Counted from the first letter of the stretch, positions 1-6,090 are shown. The stretch is 11,159 nucleotides of DNA from Candidatus Staskawiczbacteria bacterium (GCA_903913175.1 CAIWKF010000035.1:1-11159); one strand, 5' to 3'. A program made the numbers and translations. The notes: generated by a model from the sequence alone, not told the origin.

Positions 1-11
1 TTTTATTTTTT

Positions 12-368
12 TTATTTTGATGGAATTACTTTTGTAATATTAATTAAGATTGCACCTTTGGCAGGTAATCCAGCATTTTCTTTCAAATTTTCCACAAAAG
101 TTTTCCATTTTCCAGAATCAAAATATTCTGCAGTTCCGACAATCTTACATCCTTTTAGATTTTTATCCCAAACTGCTAAACAAACATTATTGTTTTGTTT
201 TATGTCTAAAATGGTTTGGTTCATATAATTATCAGTCAGCAAAATTTCATTTTCAGAAACTAATTTAGCGCAAGCCGTACCAATAATATTTGGTTTATTT
301 CCTTTGGTAATAGTTACAAAAGCAACTGGATTTTCTTCTATTAAATTTTTATAATCTGATAAATTCAT
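12..368 (-). CDS. Pyridoxamine 5'-phosphate oxidase-like (PNPOx-like split-barrel) flavin-binding protein
   Basis: 118 aa. The pattern fits the small PNPOx-like split-barrel family, whose members usually bind FMN or a related cofactor. An N-terminal helix (NLSDYKNLIEENP) leads into a strand FVTIT at about residues 17-21. Next come G-K-P-N-I-I-G-T-A (23-31), a strand EILLTDNYMN (41-50), a helix TILDIKQNNN (52-61), a strand VCLAVWD (62-68) and GCKIVGTAEYF (73-83). This is the order seen in flavin reductase-like and general-stress PNPOx proteins. True PdxH is about 200 aa or more, so vitamin B6 oxidation should not be assumed. The reading frame is open back into the tRNA, but I chose the ATG at 368 because the fold begins there and the upstream codons are tRNA sequence. 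The gene starts 5 nt after the tRNA CCA end and has no Shine-Dalgarno. Family call fairly confident; substrate unknown. Confidence 0.75.
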   Translation of the reverse strand: MNLSDYKNLIEENPVAFVTITKGNKPNIIGTACAKLVSENEILLTDNYMNQTILDIKQNNNVCLAVWDKNLKGCKIVGTAEYFDSGKWKTFVENLKENAGLPAKGAILINITKVIPSK

Positions 369-373
369 ACTTG

Positions 374-458
374 TGGTGCCGAGGGCGGGACTTGAACCCG
401 CAAGCCTTACGGCACACGGCTCTGAACCGTGCATGTTTGCCAGTTTCATCACCTCGGC
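374..458 (-). tRNA. tRNA-Leu, anticodon CAG
   Basis: Reading the minus strand, the acceptor stem GCCGAGG (458-452) pairs perfectly with CCTCGGC. This is followed by discriminator A (377) and an encoded CCA (376-374). The anticodon stem CACGG/CCGTG encloses the loop TTCAGAG, giving anticodon CAG at 424-422. A long variable arm (GCC-GTAA-GGC) marks a class II tRNA, and the T arm is GCGGG-TTCAAGT-CCCGC. Long variable arm plus CAG means leucine, reading CUG. The gene is wedged between a LAGLIDADG gene (6-nt gap upstream) and a PNPOx-like gene (5-nt gap downstream). I see no dedicated promoter, so it may depend on read-through of the surrounding operon. Confidence 0.97.
431..448 (-). repeat. 18-bp direct repeat, copy inside the intact tRNA-Leu (right edge of fic/LAGLIDADG segment)
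   Basis: TGAAACTGGCAAACATGC (minus strand) covers the D arm and the start of the anticodon stem of tRNA-Leu(CAG). The identical 18 nt recur at 2210-2227 in the same orientation, with starts 1779 bp apart. The block is a conserved part of leucine tRNAs, so the identity may reflect tRNA homology rather than a recombination product. Confidence 0.8.
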
Positions 459-464
459 ATTTTT

Positions 465-1088
465 TTAAATAAACTCTTTTACAATTTCATATTTACGCTG
501 TAAGCGAGGAACGTTTTTGTTTGGGTATATTAAAGGGATTAATTTTAATGATTCTTTTTTGGCATAGATTAAAACATATTCGTTAGTTTTTTTACTTATT
601 TTTCCGTTAGCACCTGATAAATTTTTAATGCTTTTTTGTAGCCATTGTAAATGCATTGCGCTTGCGGAATAAAAATTTAAATATAGGCGCTGGCTTTTTG
701 GAAAAACTTTATCTTGATATTTTCTTATATAGCCATCACCATCTAAATGTCCCCGTAAGAAATTAAAGAAATACTCGTCTGGTATTTTAAGATTATTAAT
801 TGTTTTAGACTTTTTTGGTGTTAATCCTAAATCTAATAACCATTTGTAAAAAATTACATTTCCAAATTGGATTTTATGAGAAGTCTCTAATCCTGTATAA
901 CCACTTCGCTTTGGACATATTTTATTACTTAAGTTTAAACAATTCCTAAAGGTTTCTAGGAGTTGGATATCATTGGAAACCATGCAAATATGTCTTCCAT
1001 CGGGAGATAAGTTACCATCAGTAGTAATTAGACCGACTGCATAAGCAATATTGGAATCCCATTTTATCGGCTTACCTTTTGGCTTCAT
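465..1088 (-). CDS. LAGLIDADG homing endonuclease (free-standing, two-motif)
   Basis: 207 aa with two LAGLIDADG-type helices: YAVGLITTDG (about 16-25) and FLRGHLDGDG (about 110-119). Both keep the final metal-binding acid (Asp24, Asp118), so a monomeric enzyme with two active half-sites is plausible. Between and after the motifs are the strand-rich halves expected for DNA-contacting beta sheets, ending with a basic region rich in Lys/Arg. Two-motif monomers are typically about 200-250 aa, so it looks full length. It is not inside an intron or intein. Its stop lies 6 nt before the tRNA-Leu 5' end, and its start is 14 nt after the fic stop, in the same orientation. The adjacent tRNA-Leu, or its relative at 2210-2237, is the obvious candidate target, but that is inference. 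No Shine-Dalgarno is seen. Confidence 0.9.
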   Translation of the reverse strand: MKPKGKPIKWDSNIAYAVGLITTDGNLSPDGRHICMVSNDIQLLETFRNCLNLSNKICPKRSGYTGLETSHKIQFGNVIFYKWLLDLGLTPKKSKTINNLKIPDEYFFNFLRGHLDGDGYIRKYQDKVFPKSQRLYLNFYSASAMHLQWLQKSIKNLSGANGKISKKTNEYVLIYAKKESLKLIPLIYPNKNVPRLQRKYEIVKEFI

Positions 1089-1102
1089 AATTATTTCGAA
1101 TA

Positions 1103-2197
1103 TTATTTTTTATCCAATTGTATCTGTCTTTCTATCATTTTTTTTATATTTTCATCAACCCTTCTCATTATTTCTACTCTATCAATGTTATCTTCAATAA
1201 TTTCTTTAAGCGACATTTGTTTGCCATCATATTCTTTTTTATATTCTGGCTTTTCTGGATTTTCTATGCAATCAATGAGAATTTTTACTTCTTCCACTTT
1301 AATTCTTCTATATATTTCTATTATTTTTTCGATTTCTTCTTTGCTCAAATCAGCCAGCAACTTGTTTATATCAATTGAGGAAAAATCAAATCCTTTGTCT
1401 TTTTTATCTTTGATATAATTATCTGTATTGGGGTTTCCTTTTAGAAATTCAAAAAGTGCCAAAAATAAACGCTGTCTGTCGCCTTTAAAAAGAATAGATA
1501 AAATATCTTTTTCTTCTTCGGGAATTTTATCATTTAATTCTAACTTATGCGCAAAAATTCTTTGCAAATTATTAGGATTAACTTCTTTATCATTTAATCC
1601 AGCATTATTGCTGACAATATTAAGGATTTTATTTTGAACACTTGCAGGGTTTACATCTATTAAATCTCTGCCTGAATCTAAAAGCACTTTTTCGCGTTGG
1701 TTTTCAGTTAATTGTTTTTCATTATTTGCTATTACTGTATAAACAAATCTGCTTGTTCTTCCGTTCCCATTTGCATATGGGTGAATTGCGTTTATACAAG
1801 AAGCCACAAGGACGGCAATATCATCTAAACTTTTACCTTCACTATTCATTCTTTGCATAGCGGAAAGCACTTGGCCGATTAACTCCGGCTTATCTTCTAA
1901 GAAAGGGGATAGGAAAAAATTACCTTTTACGCCAACAAATTTCCCATCCATTGCCCAATCTTTTTTATCTTTGTCTCTTAAAATTCCGTTTAATCCATTT
2001 AATAATGCAATAAAACCTTCGGCATCTAGGCTAGATATAAATTCTCGTTTATGCTCTTCTGTGTCAAAAGCCTCTTCAAAACTTCTGCCTTCTAATGGTT
2101 CTATATTTTTTGCGAAATTTAAAAATCTTAAAAGTCCATTAGCTCTTTGTTCTCTATCGCCTTCATCTGTATCAATTTGTTTCTCGGGATTTTTCAT
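1103..2197 (-). CDS. Fic (Fido-domain) family protein
   Basis: 364 aa. The Fic core motif HPYANGNGRTSR is at residues 139-150. Fic enzymes use this His to transfer AMP or another phosphate-containing group from a nucleotide onto a target protein hydroxyl. The acidic residue usual at position five (HxFx[D/E]GNGR) is Asn here, and the Phe is Tyr; some related subgroups also have Asn. An N-terminal S-L-D-A-E-G at 56-61 matches the (S/T)xxxE(G/N) autoinhibitory helix, in the position typical of class II Fic proteins. The last ~160 residues are highly charged and helical and have no domain I recognise. No antitoxin gene is adjacent. The start is 13 nt past a truncated tRNA-Leu, without a Shine-Dalgarno. 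Family certain; target and whether it acts as a toxin unknown. Confidence 0.9.
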   Translation of the reverse strand: MKNPEKQIDTDEGDREQRANGLLRFLNFAKNIEPLEGRSFEEAFDTEEHKREFISSLDAEGFIALLNGLNGILRDKDKKDWAMDGKFVGVKGNFFLSPFLEDKPELIGQVLSAMQRMNSEGKSLDDIAVLVASCINAIHPYANGNGRTSRFVYTVIANNEKQLTENQREKVLLDSGRDLIDVNPASVQNKILNIVSNNAGLNDKEVNPNNLQRIFAHKLELNDKIPEEEKDILSILFKGDRQRLFLALFEFLKGNPNTDNYIKDKKDKGFDFSSIDINKLLADLSKEEIEKIIEIYRRIKVEEVKILIDCIENPEKPEYKKEYDGKQMSLKEIIEDNIDRVEIMRRVDENIKKMIERQIQLDKK

Positions 2198-2209
2198 TTT
2201 TTTATTTTG

Positions 2210-2227
2210 GCATGTTTGCCAGTTTCA
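2210..2227 (-). repeat. 18-bp direct repeat, copy inside the tRNA-Leu fragment (left edge of fic/LAGLIDADG segment)
   Basis: Exact copy of the 18-nt block at 431-448, same orientation, forming the 3' end of the truncated tRNA-Leu. Sequence identity with the intact tRNA ends precisely here, so this is the observable breakpoint. Confidence 0.8.
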
Positions 2228-2237
2228 CCACCCGGGC
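2210..2237 (-). pseudogene. Truncated tRNA-Leu (5' acceptor strand and D arm only)
   Basis: Minus-strand bases 2237-2210 begin GCCCGGG-TG-GTGA and continue through the D arm and into the start of the anticodon stem. They match the intact tRNA-Leu at 374-458 in 25 of 28 positions, with the last 18 identical. The similarity stops abruptly at CATGC and runs into CCAAAATAAA and the fic start; the anticodon, variable arm, T arm and 3' acceptor strand are missing. The acceptor strand GCCCGGG would mispair with the 3' strand of the intact tRNA (one C-C mismatch and one G-U), so it was probably a different isoacceptor. It lies 9 nt after the isomerase stop. Confidence 0.85.
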
Positions 2238-2246
2238 CAAAGTAGT

Positions 2247-2843
2247 TTAATTATTTTTAAGAAAGCTTAAGTCTTCTGGAAGAAGTTTGTCAGGGCTTTC
2301 AAAACGAAGCTCTGGAGTATTTTGATAATTTAGATTTTTTTGCCAAACATCATTGTCTAAGTAAAAATAACAAGCACCATTTTGTTTTTCAAATAAAGAA
2401 TAATCACTTTTACAATCTTTGCTTACCCAATTAGCCATTTTTAGCTCTTCTGTTTTGCTTGGGTTTATGGTGACATGCCCATAAAATGGAGGAATTATTA
2501 CTACATTGCCAGCAATTGCTTTTACTGCATAAACATCTTCAATATTGCCATCTTTACCAATTTTCTGCATTAAATAAATAGCTTTTCCATTTAAAACAAT
2601 ATATGCTTCTTGCCAAGCTCCAGCGTGATAATGTCCTTTAGTTTTTACAAACTCTTGTCCCAACATTTTAGCTGGAGTAATAGTTATGTCATAACGCAGG
2701 CCATCTTTTTCCTCTAAGCCACGGTACATGTAATATAAATCAAAATTTTCAGCATTTTTAAGCCAAGCTTTGTCATAAATAACGCTGGCAATGTCATTTA
2801 ATTTTCTTGTGTCTCTAGTAACTTTTGTTAAATTAAATTCCAT
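2247..2843 (-). CDS. Cupin-type glucose-6-phosphate isomerase (archaeal-like cPGI)
   Basis: 198 aa. It is predicted to interconvert glucose 6-phosphate and fructose 6-phosphate (EC 5.3.1.9) in the cytoplasm, using a metal-dependent cupin fold unrelated to the classical large PGI. The cupin signature TKGHYH-x5-E is at 68-79, giving His71, His73 and Glu79 as predicted metal ligands. The second cupin motif VVIIPPFYGHVTINP (114-128) supplies His123. Gly-rich YIVLNGKAIYLM (81-92) is the intervening hairpin. Length fits the archaeal/bacterial cPGI family (about 190 aa). The ATG lies one base after the stop of the solute-binding protein gene (TAA-A-ATG), so translational coupling is likely. It is the last gene of the run before the tRNA-Leu fragment. 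Confidence 0.9.
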   Translation of the reverse strand: MEFNLTKVTRDTRKLNDIASVIYDKAWLKNAENFDLYYMYRGLEEKDGLRYDITITPAKMLGQEFVKTKGHYHAGAWQEAYIVLNGKAIYLMQKIGKDGNIEDVYAVKAIAGNVVIIPPFYGHVTINPSKTEELKMANWVSKDCKSDYSLFEKQNGACYFYLDNDVWQKNLNYQNTPELRFESPDKLLPEDLSFLKNN

Positions 2844-2844
2844 T

Positions 2845-4851
2845 TTATTTAAATATTCTTTTAGTTTTTATATACCAACTAGAAATATTAGAAAATATTT
2901 TTGCTGGATCAATTATTTTTATTGTGTCTATACCCTGTACTTTGTTAGAAATTAAATAAATATAATCTGGATTATATAAAAATATTGCAGGAAAATCACC
3001 AACTATAATGTCTTGTAGTTTTTCATAGGCTTGTTGTTTTTTTAAAGGATCTGATTCTTCTCTTGCAGACTTTAATAAATCATCAGCTGTTTTATTTTGA
3101 TATTCAGACAAATTAAGTCCTGGATCATTAATTTGTGTTGAGTGCCAAAATGGATAAAGATCTGGTAAAGAACCCAAAGCTTCACCATACAAAAGCGCTT
3201 GATAAGACCTGTCTTTTATGACGGTTTTTAAATCTTGCAAAGACAGTGCCTGAACATCAACTTCTACACCAACTGTTTGCCAATAATTTTTTATAGTATT
3301 TGCGACCAAAACCAATTGTGGTTGATTTATAGTAGTTAAAGTAATTTTTAAAATTGTAGATTCTGTTGGTGAAGATATACACAGTTCATTTAGTTTTTTT
3401 CTTGTAGCAGATCCAACTTCGCCTGTGGTTTTTTCGTTTGGCAAATATTTTTGCTGAAAACTACTAACTGCTTTTTCTGTTTTTAACCCATAAGTTCCAT
3501 TTGTTTCTCCTGCAAGATCTGCAGAAAATTCTAATTTTCCTAAACATTTTTGTAACTCTGTAACTTCTGTGCCTTTTGATTTTACTGATAAGTAGGTTTT
3601 AAATTGAAAGGCTGGTTTTTTCTCTTCAATTTTTTCTCTTTGTTTTTGTGCATTTAACTTAAATCCAGATTTATCCAATAACTCATTTGCCTTTTGTTGG
3701 TCAAAAGTATAGTTTTTTGTAGGCTGATTGTACCCATAAAAATCTGGTAAAATTGGAGAATTAACAGCAGAAATTTTTCCTAGTGTTTGGCTTTGTATTT
3801 GCTTGATAATCTCATTTTTATCTATAGATAAACTTAAAGCTTGTTTTATGTTTATAGCGGTCAAAATTTTTGATTTTACGCCATTTGAGTTTGGATTAAA
3901 AAATATAGCAAAATATCGTGGCATAGAAAAAGAATAACTAAGAAAATTTTCTGATTCAATCCAATTTTCTTTTATTTTATCTGCCACTAGTTTGTCGTTA
4001 TTGTCTAATGATGTAAGAGAAAATCCTGAAATATTTTTTTTATTGGCAGCTTTTATTAAACTGTCTTTGCTTTCAAAAAATTGAAAATAAATATCTGAGA
4101 TAAATGGTATTTTGTTATAAAAATTTCTGTTAGTGGAAAGTTCCAAGCTTTTAATAAAACCAGTTGAGGTTTGTTTTATTTTTTCAAATTTAAATGCTCC
4201 AGAACCTATTGGTTGTAAATTATAAGAAGATAGAGTAAAGTTTTCTGGAAGAATGTCTTGCCAAATATGTTTTGGGATTATTTTTAGAGTACAGTTTTCT
4301 AAAAATGCATTATAAGAATTAGCCAGTGTTATTGTAAAAATTTTAGCCGAGCTTTTTTTAACTGTAACATCTATCCAGTTTGCTCTTAGGGGACTTTTGT
4401 AACCAGAGTTTTGAATTGTATTTATTGTAAATATAACATCATCTACCGTTAACTTGACTCCATCGTGCCAAAAAATATTATCTTTTAATGTAAAAGTATA
4501 AACTTTTCCATCAGTAGAAATTGTGTAATCAGAGACTAGGTCTTTTTCTAAATTTCCATTTTTGTCATAATTCATTAATCCTGAAAAAACAAGATTAATT
4601 AAACCTCTGTCAATATCATTGGTTTCACCGTAAATTGGGTTAATAAATCTTGGCTGACCAACCACTCCTTGTATATATGTACCACCAAAAGCAGGAATAA
4701 TTTTTGTAGAGTTTAGATAAATATTTATAGACAAAATTATAAAACTAAAACAAGCTAAAATTAAAAAAACTAAGAGCGTTATTTTTTCGCTTTTTTTTAA
4801 TGTTTTTCCTATTTGTTTAAACTGAGAAAATGTAGGAAATTTAAATTTCAT
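2845..4851 (-). CDS. Membrane-anchored family 5 extracellular solute-binding protein with an inserted peptidoglycan-binding domain
   Basis: 668 aa. A basic N-terminus and one hydrophobic helix (about 24-46) without a lipobox suggest a signal anchor. From about 56 the sequence follows the peptide/nickel ABC-transporter binding protein family (SBP_bac_5): QPRFINPIYGETNDIDR, then LVFSGLMNYDKNG, then YTFTLKDNIFWHDGVKLTVDDV. Residues about 421-492 instead look like a PG_binding_1 domain, with GTEVTELQKCLGKL, NGTYGLKTEKAVSSFQQKY, TGEVGSATRKKLNELC. The SBP fold then resumes at ILKITLTTINQPQLVLVANT and runs to the end. The peptidoglycan domain therefore sits inside an SBP loop and could tether the protein to the wall. 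The ATG directly abuts the secG stop. No permease or ATPase gene is present in the window; the ligand is unknown, with peptides the family's usual one. Confidence 0.88.
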   Translation of the reverse strand: MKFKFPTFSQFKQIGKTLKKSEKITLLVFLILACFSFIILSINIYLNSTKIIPAFGGTYIQGVVGQPRFINPIYGETNDIDRGLINLVFSGLMNYDKNGNLEKDLVSDYTISTDGKVYTFTLKDNIFWHDGVKLTVDDVIFTINTIQNSGYKSPLRANWIDVTVKKSSAKIFTITLANSYNAFLENCTLKIIPKHIWQDILPENFTLSSYNLQPIGSGAFKFEKIKQTSTGFIKSLELSTNRNFYNKIPFISDIYFQFFESKDSLIKAANKKNISGFSLTSLDNNDKLVADKIKENWIESENFLSYSFSMPRYFAIFFNPNSNGVKSKILTAINIKQALSLSIDKNEIIKQIQSQTLGKISAVNSPILPDFYGYNQPTKNYTFDQQKANELLDKSGFKLNAQKQREKIEEKKPAFQFKTYLSVKSKGTEVTELQKCLGKLEFSADLAGETNGTYGLKTEKAVSSFQQKYLPNEKTTGEVGSATRKKLNELCISSPTESTILKITLTTINQPQLVLVANTIKNYWQTVGVEVDVQALSLQDLKTVIKDRSYQALLYGEALGSLPDLYPFWHSTQINDPGLNLSEYQNKTADDLLKSAREESDPLKKQQAYEKLQDIIVGDFPAIFLYNPDYIYLISNKVQGIDTIKIIDPAKIFSNISSWYIKTKRIFK

Positions 4852-5073
4852 TTAAAATAAAATGTTAACTACACCTAAAATTAAAAAAAGAGTAGTTGCT
4901 ATTATTGTAGCATGGTGTAATCTTTTTTGAGCTCCTCTTTTAGATGAATAAAATTCTCCTGTTCCACTTCCTCCAAAAGCAGAACCCAAAGCAGTTCCTT
5001 TTTGTTGAACAGCAATTAATATAATTAGAATCACTGATATTATAATTTGTGCATAAAATAGAAATTGATTCAT
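4852..5073 (-). CDS. secG: Preprotein translocase subunit SecG
   Basis: 73 aa with the SecG layout: a first membrane helix (about 6-23), a cytosolic loop, and a second helix (about 53-72). The loop carries the family signature QQKGTALGSAFGGSG (23-37). SecG associates with SecYE and helps preprotein movement through the membrane channel. Length matches short SecG proteins. It starts 17 nt after the YvlD-type gene, and its stop codon touches the ATG of the solute-binding protein, itself a predicted Sec substrate. No Shine-Dalgarno is visible. Confidence 0.93.
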   Translation of the reverse strand: MNQFLFYAQIIISVILIILIAVQQKGTALGSAFGGSGTGEFYSSKRGAQKRLHHATIIATTLFLILGVVNILF

Positions 5074-5090
5074 ATTTTTAAAATTTAATA

Positions 5091-5480
5091 TTAATTATCA
5101 TTTTTAACAATTTTTAAAATAACAAAATTAATTGCCAAGACAATTAAACTTGTTTCTAATAGTGGAATCCAAAATGGAATGTAGATTTCTATAAACATAA
5201 TATCTAAAAACCAAATTATGATCATATTAACTACTACGCTAAACAGTCCTAAAGTAATTATTCTTAAAGGCAAGGTTATGCCATTAATAATGGGTTTCAC
5301 AAAATAATTTAATAAACCCAAAATAATTCCTAAAACCAAAAAAATATGCCAATTTTTGGTTAAAGGGAAACCAAAAAAATTAGAAGTATTTAGGATTTGT
5401 ATTTGAACTTTTGGTATAAACAAAACAGCTAACCACAGTCCAGTAAATCCACTTATAATATTAGAAAAGAGTTTCTTCAT
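5091..5480 (-). CDS. YvlD-type (phage holin family 4-like) integral membrane protein
   Basis: 129 aa, almost wholly hydrophobic, with about four predicted membrane helices: roughly 6-26, 45-62, 70-95 and 103-124. The patterns LGLLNYFVKPIINGITLPLRIITLGLF (about 55-81) and NMIIIWFLDIMF (85-96) are typical of the YvlD/phage_holin_4_2 family. The family is widespread in bacteria; its function is poorly defined, and the holin label rests on distant similarity rather than lysis activity. It is the first gene of the minus-strand operon, with a strong promoter whose predicted start site is only about 8 nt upstream of the ATG. No Shine-Dalgarno. Confidence 0.82.
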   Translation of the reverse strand: MKKLFSNIISGFTGLWLAVLFIPKVQIQILNTSNFFGFPLTKNWHIFLVLGIILGLLNYFVKPIINGITLPLRIITLGLFSVVVNMIIIWFLDIMFIEIYIPFWIPLLETSLIVLAINFVILKIVKNDN

Positions 5481-5494
5481 TTTAAGATGCCATA

Positions 5495-5523
5495 ATTATA
5501 GCAAATTTTCTAATCATAAGCAA
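5495..5523 (-). promoter_or_regulatory. Sigma70-type promoter of the yvlD-secG-SBP-PGI operon
   Basis: On the minus strand, a -35 TTGCTT (5523-5518) is followed by a 17-nt spacer and a perfect -10 TATAAT (5500-5495). A start about 7 nt downstream falls near 5488, leaving a leader of about 8 nt before the ATG at 5480. Confidence 0.75.
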
Positions 5524-5545
5524 GAAAAAACCAAAAATATTATAG

Positions 5546-5578
5546 TTGACAATTTTAGTTTATGTGATAAGTTAAAAT
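5546..5578 (+). promoter_or_regulatory. Candidate promoter of the 146-aa gene (perfect -35, unclear -10)
   Basis: A consensus TTGACA lies at 5546-5551. The best -10-like hexamer, TAAAAT (5573-5578), is 21 nt away, longer than usual; TAAGTT (5568-5573) has a better 16-nt spacing but a poor match. The element is almost entirely covered by the dyad at 5549-5581, so spacing and binding could be controlled by whatever binds there. Confidence 0.4.
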
Positions 5579-5581
5579 TGT
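5549..5581 (+). promoter_or_regulatory. 33-nt near-perfect inverted repeat (operator or RNA hairpin)
   Basis: Outer arms ACAATTTTA (5549-5557) and TAAAATTGT (5573-5581) are exact reverse complements. The arms continue inward to a 3-nt GTG centre, giving 15 pairs with only G5558-T5572 and T5559-G5571 as exceptions. In plus-strand RNA these two would be G-U wobbles, so a complete 15-bp hairpin is possible. It overlaps the -35 and -10 region and ends 23 nt before the Shine-Dalgarno. No U tract follows, so terminator function is unlikely. Confidence 0.65.
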
Positions 5582-5603
5582 GTTTTGTTCTTTTTATTGC
5601 AAA

Positions 5604-5610
5604 AGGAGAG
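5604..5610 (+). promoter_or_regulatory. Shine-Dalgarno deciding the start of the 146-aa gene
   Basis: AGGAGAG is followed by TTTT and ATG at 5615, with 6 nt between GGAG and the start. It fixes the start at 5615 rather than at the in-frame ATG at 5585. It is the only clear Shine-Dalgarno in the window. Confidence 0.85.
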
Positions 5611-5614
5611 TTTT

Positions 5615-6055
5615 ATGGCTACAACATTTGATAATTGCGTTGATAATTTTGACTGTTTTTTAAAAGAAAATAAAGACTTAGCAAAAATTCTGTCCAATAT
5701 GGAAGATTCAGCTAAAACTTTTAATGATTGGAGAAATGTTCGTTATAGAGCCCAAAGAGGCAGCGCATTATATTCTTTAGCGCTTAAAAGAATGTGGATT
5801 GAAGCCGAGACTCTTGATCAGTGGTTTATTGTATTACACGAAGCTATTGGTCAAGAAAATGATACAACCAATTTGGCGCTTTTAAAAATAGGCAACTTAA
5901 TTAAATATGGATACGCCGGAAATACTGAAATAAATAAAGGAACAAGCGCCAATGAATTGTGTGAGATTATTCTGATCGCTGTGGTTACAGGCAACTTACC
6001 ACTTGATAAAATTGTAGAAGTAATCAAAGCAGAATCAAAAAAAGCCAGTTTGTAA
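5615..6055 (+). CDS. Hypothetical protein, 146 aa, soluble and predicted all-helical
   Basis: I do not recognise this family. The protein lacks a signal peptide or membrane helix. It appears to be a string of amphipathic helices with conserved-looking aromatic/basic patches such as FNDWRNVRYRAQRGSALYSL (36-55) and ETLDQWFIVLHEAIG (65-79). Three Cys are scattered (8, 14, 116) without a metal-site pattern. It stands alone, divergent from the yvlD-secG operon and convergent with uvrC. It has its own strong Shine-Dalgarno, an unusual dyad upstream and a terminator downstream, so it is a monocistronic unit with more elaborate control than its neighbours. Start chosen at 5615 by the ribosome site. 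Confidence 0.7.
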   Translation: MATTFDNCVDNFDCFLKENKDLAKILSNMEDSAKTFNDWRNVRYRAQRGSALYSLALKRMWIEAETLDQWFIVLHEAIGQENDTTNLALLKIGNLIKYGYAGNTEINKGTSANELCEIILIAVVTGNLPLDKIVEVIKAESKKASL

Positions 6056-6064
6056 AAATTTTAT

Positions 6065-6090
6065 GACGCAATTAACACCTGCGTCTTTTT
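6065..6090 (+). terminator. Rho-independent terminator of the 146-aa gene
   Basis: GACGCA (6065-6070) and TGCGTC (6080-6085) form a perfect 6-bp stem with a 9-nt loop. TTTTTATTTT follows immediately. It begins 9 nt after the stop codon and its U tract overlaps the uvrC stop. Read from the other strand the same hairpin is followed by ATAAAATTTTT, so it may also end uvrC transcripts weakly. Confidence 0.85.

Larger units (their letters stand above)
449..2227 (-). mobile_element. Candidate mobile cassette (fic + LAGLIDADG endonuclease) in a tRNA-Leu locus
   Basis: A segment of about 1.78 kb carries only a Fic gene and a LAGLIDADG gene. One side ends in a truncated tRNA-Leu 5' part and the other in an intact tRNA-Leu; the two share an exact 18-bp direct repeat. 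LAGLIDADG enzymes are known to mobilise DNA by cutting a conserved target, and tRNA genes are common insertion sites. No integrase, resolvase or transposase is encoded in the segment. The left tRNA fragment also differs from the intact gene in its acceptor stem, so the two may derive from different leucine isoacceptors. An ancient tandem tRNA pair with a deletion is the main alternative. The boundaries are inferred. Confidence 0.4.

Noticed and set aside
369..452. N-terminal extension of the PNPOx-like protein through the tRNA
   Set aside because: The frame is open, but these codons are the tRNA-Leu on the same strand; the fold begins at the ATG at 368.
374..2237. A tRNA-Leu split by an intron that encodes the LAGLIDADG protein
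   Set aside because: The downstream tRNA is complete with its own 5' half, and the fragment's acceptor strand mispairs with its 3' strand, so splicing the two is neither needed nor structurally supported.
1118..2270. Several plus-strand reading frames opposite fic
   Set aside because: They are antisense shadows of the fic and PGI genes, with low-complexity Phe/Ile/Ser-rich translations and no start signals.
5091..5480. Phage holin from a prophage
   Set aside because: The YvlD family is chromosomal in many bacteria, it heads an operon with secG, and no other phage gene is present.
5585..5614. Earlier ATG for the 146-aa protein
   Set aside because: The Shine-Dalgarno AGGAGAG at 5604-5610 is placed for the ATG at 5615, and the upstream codons contain that site.
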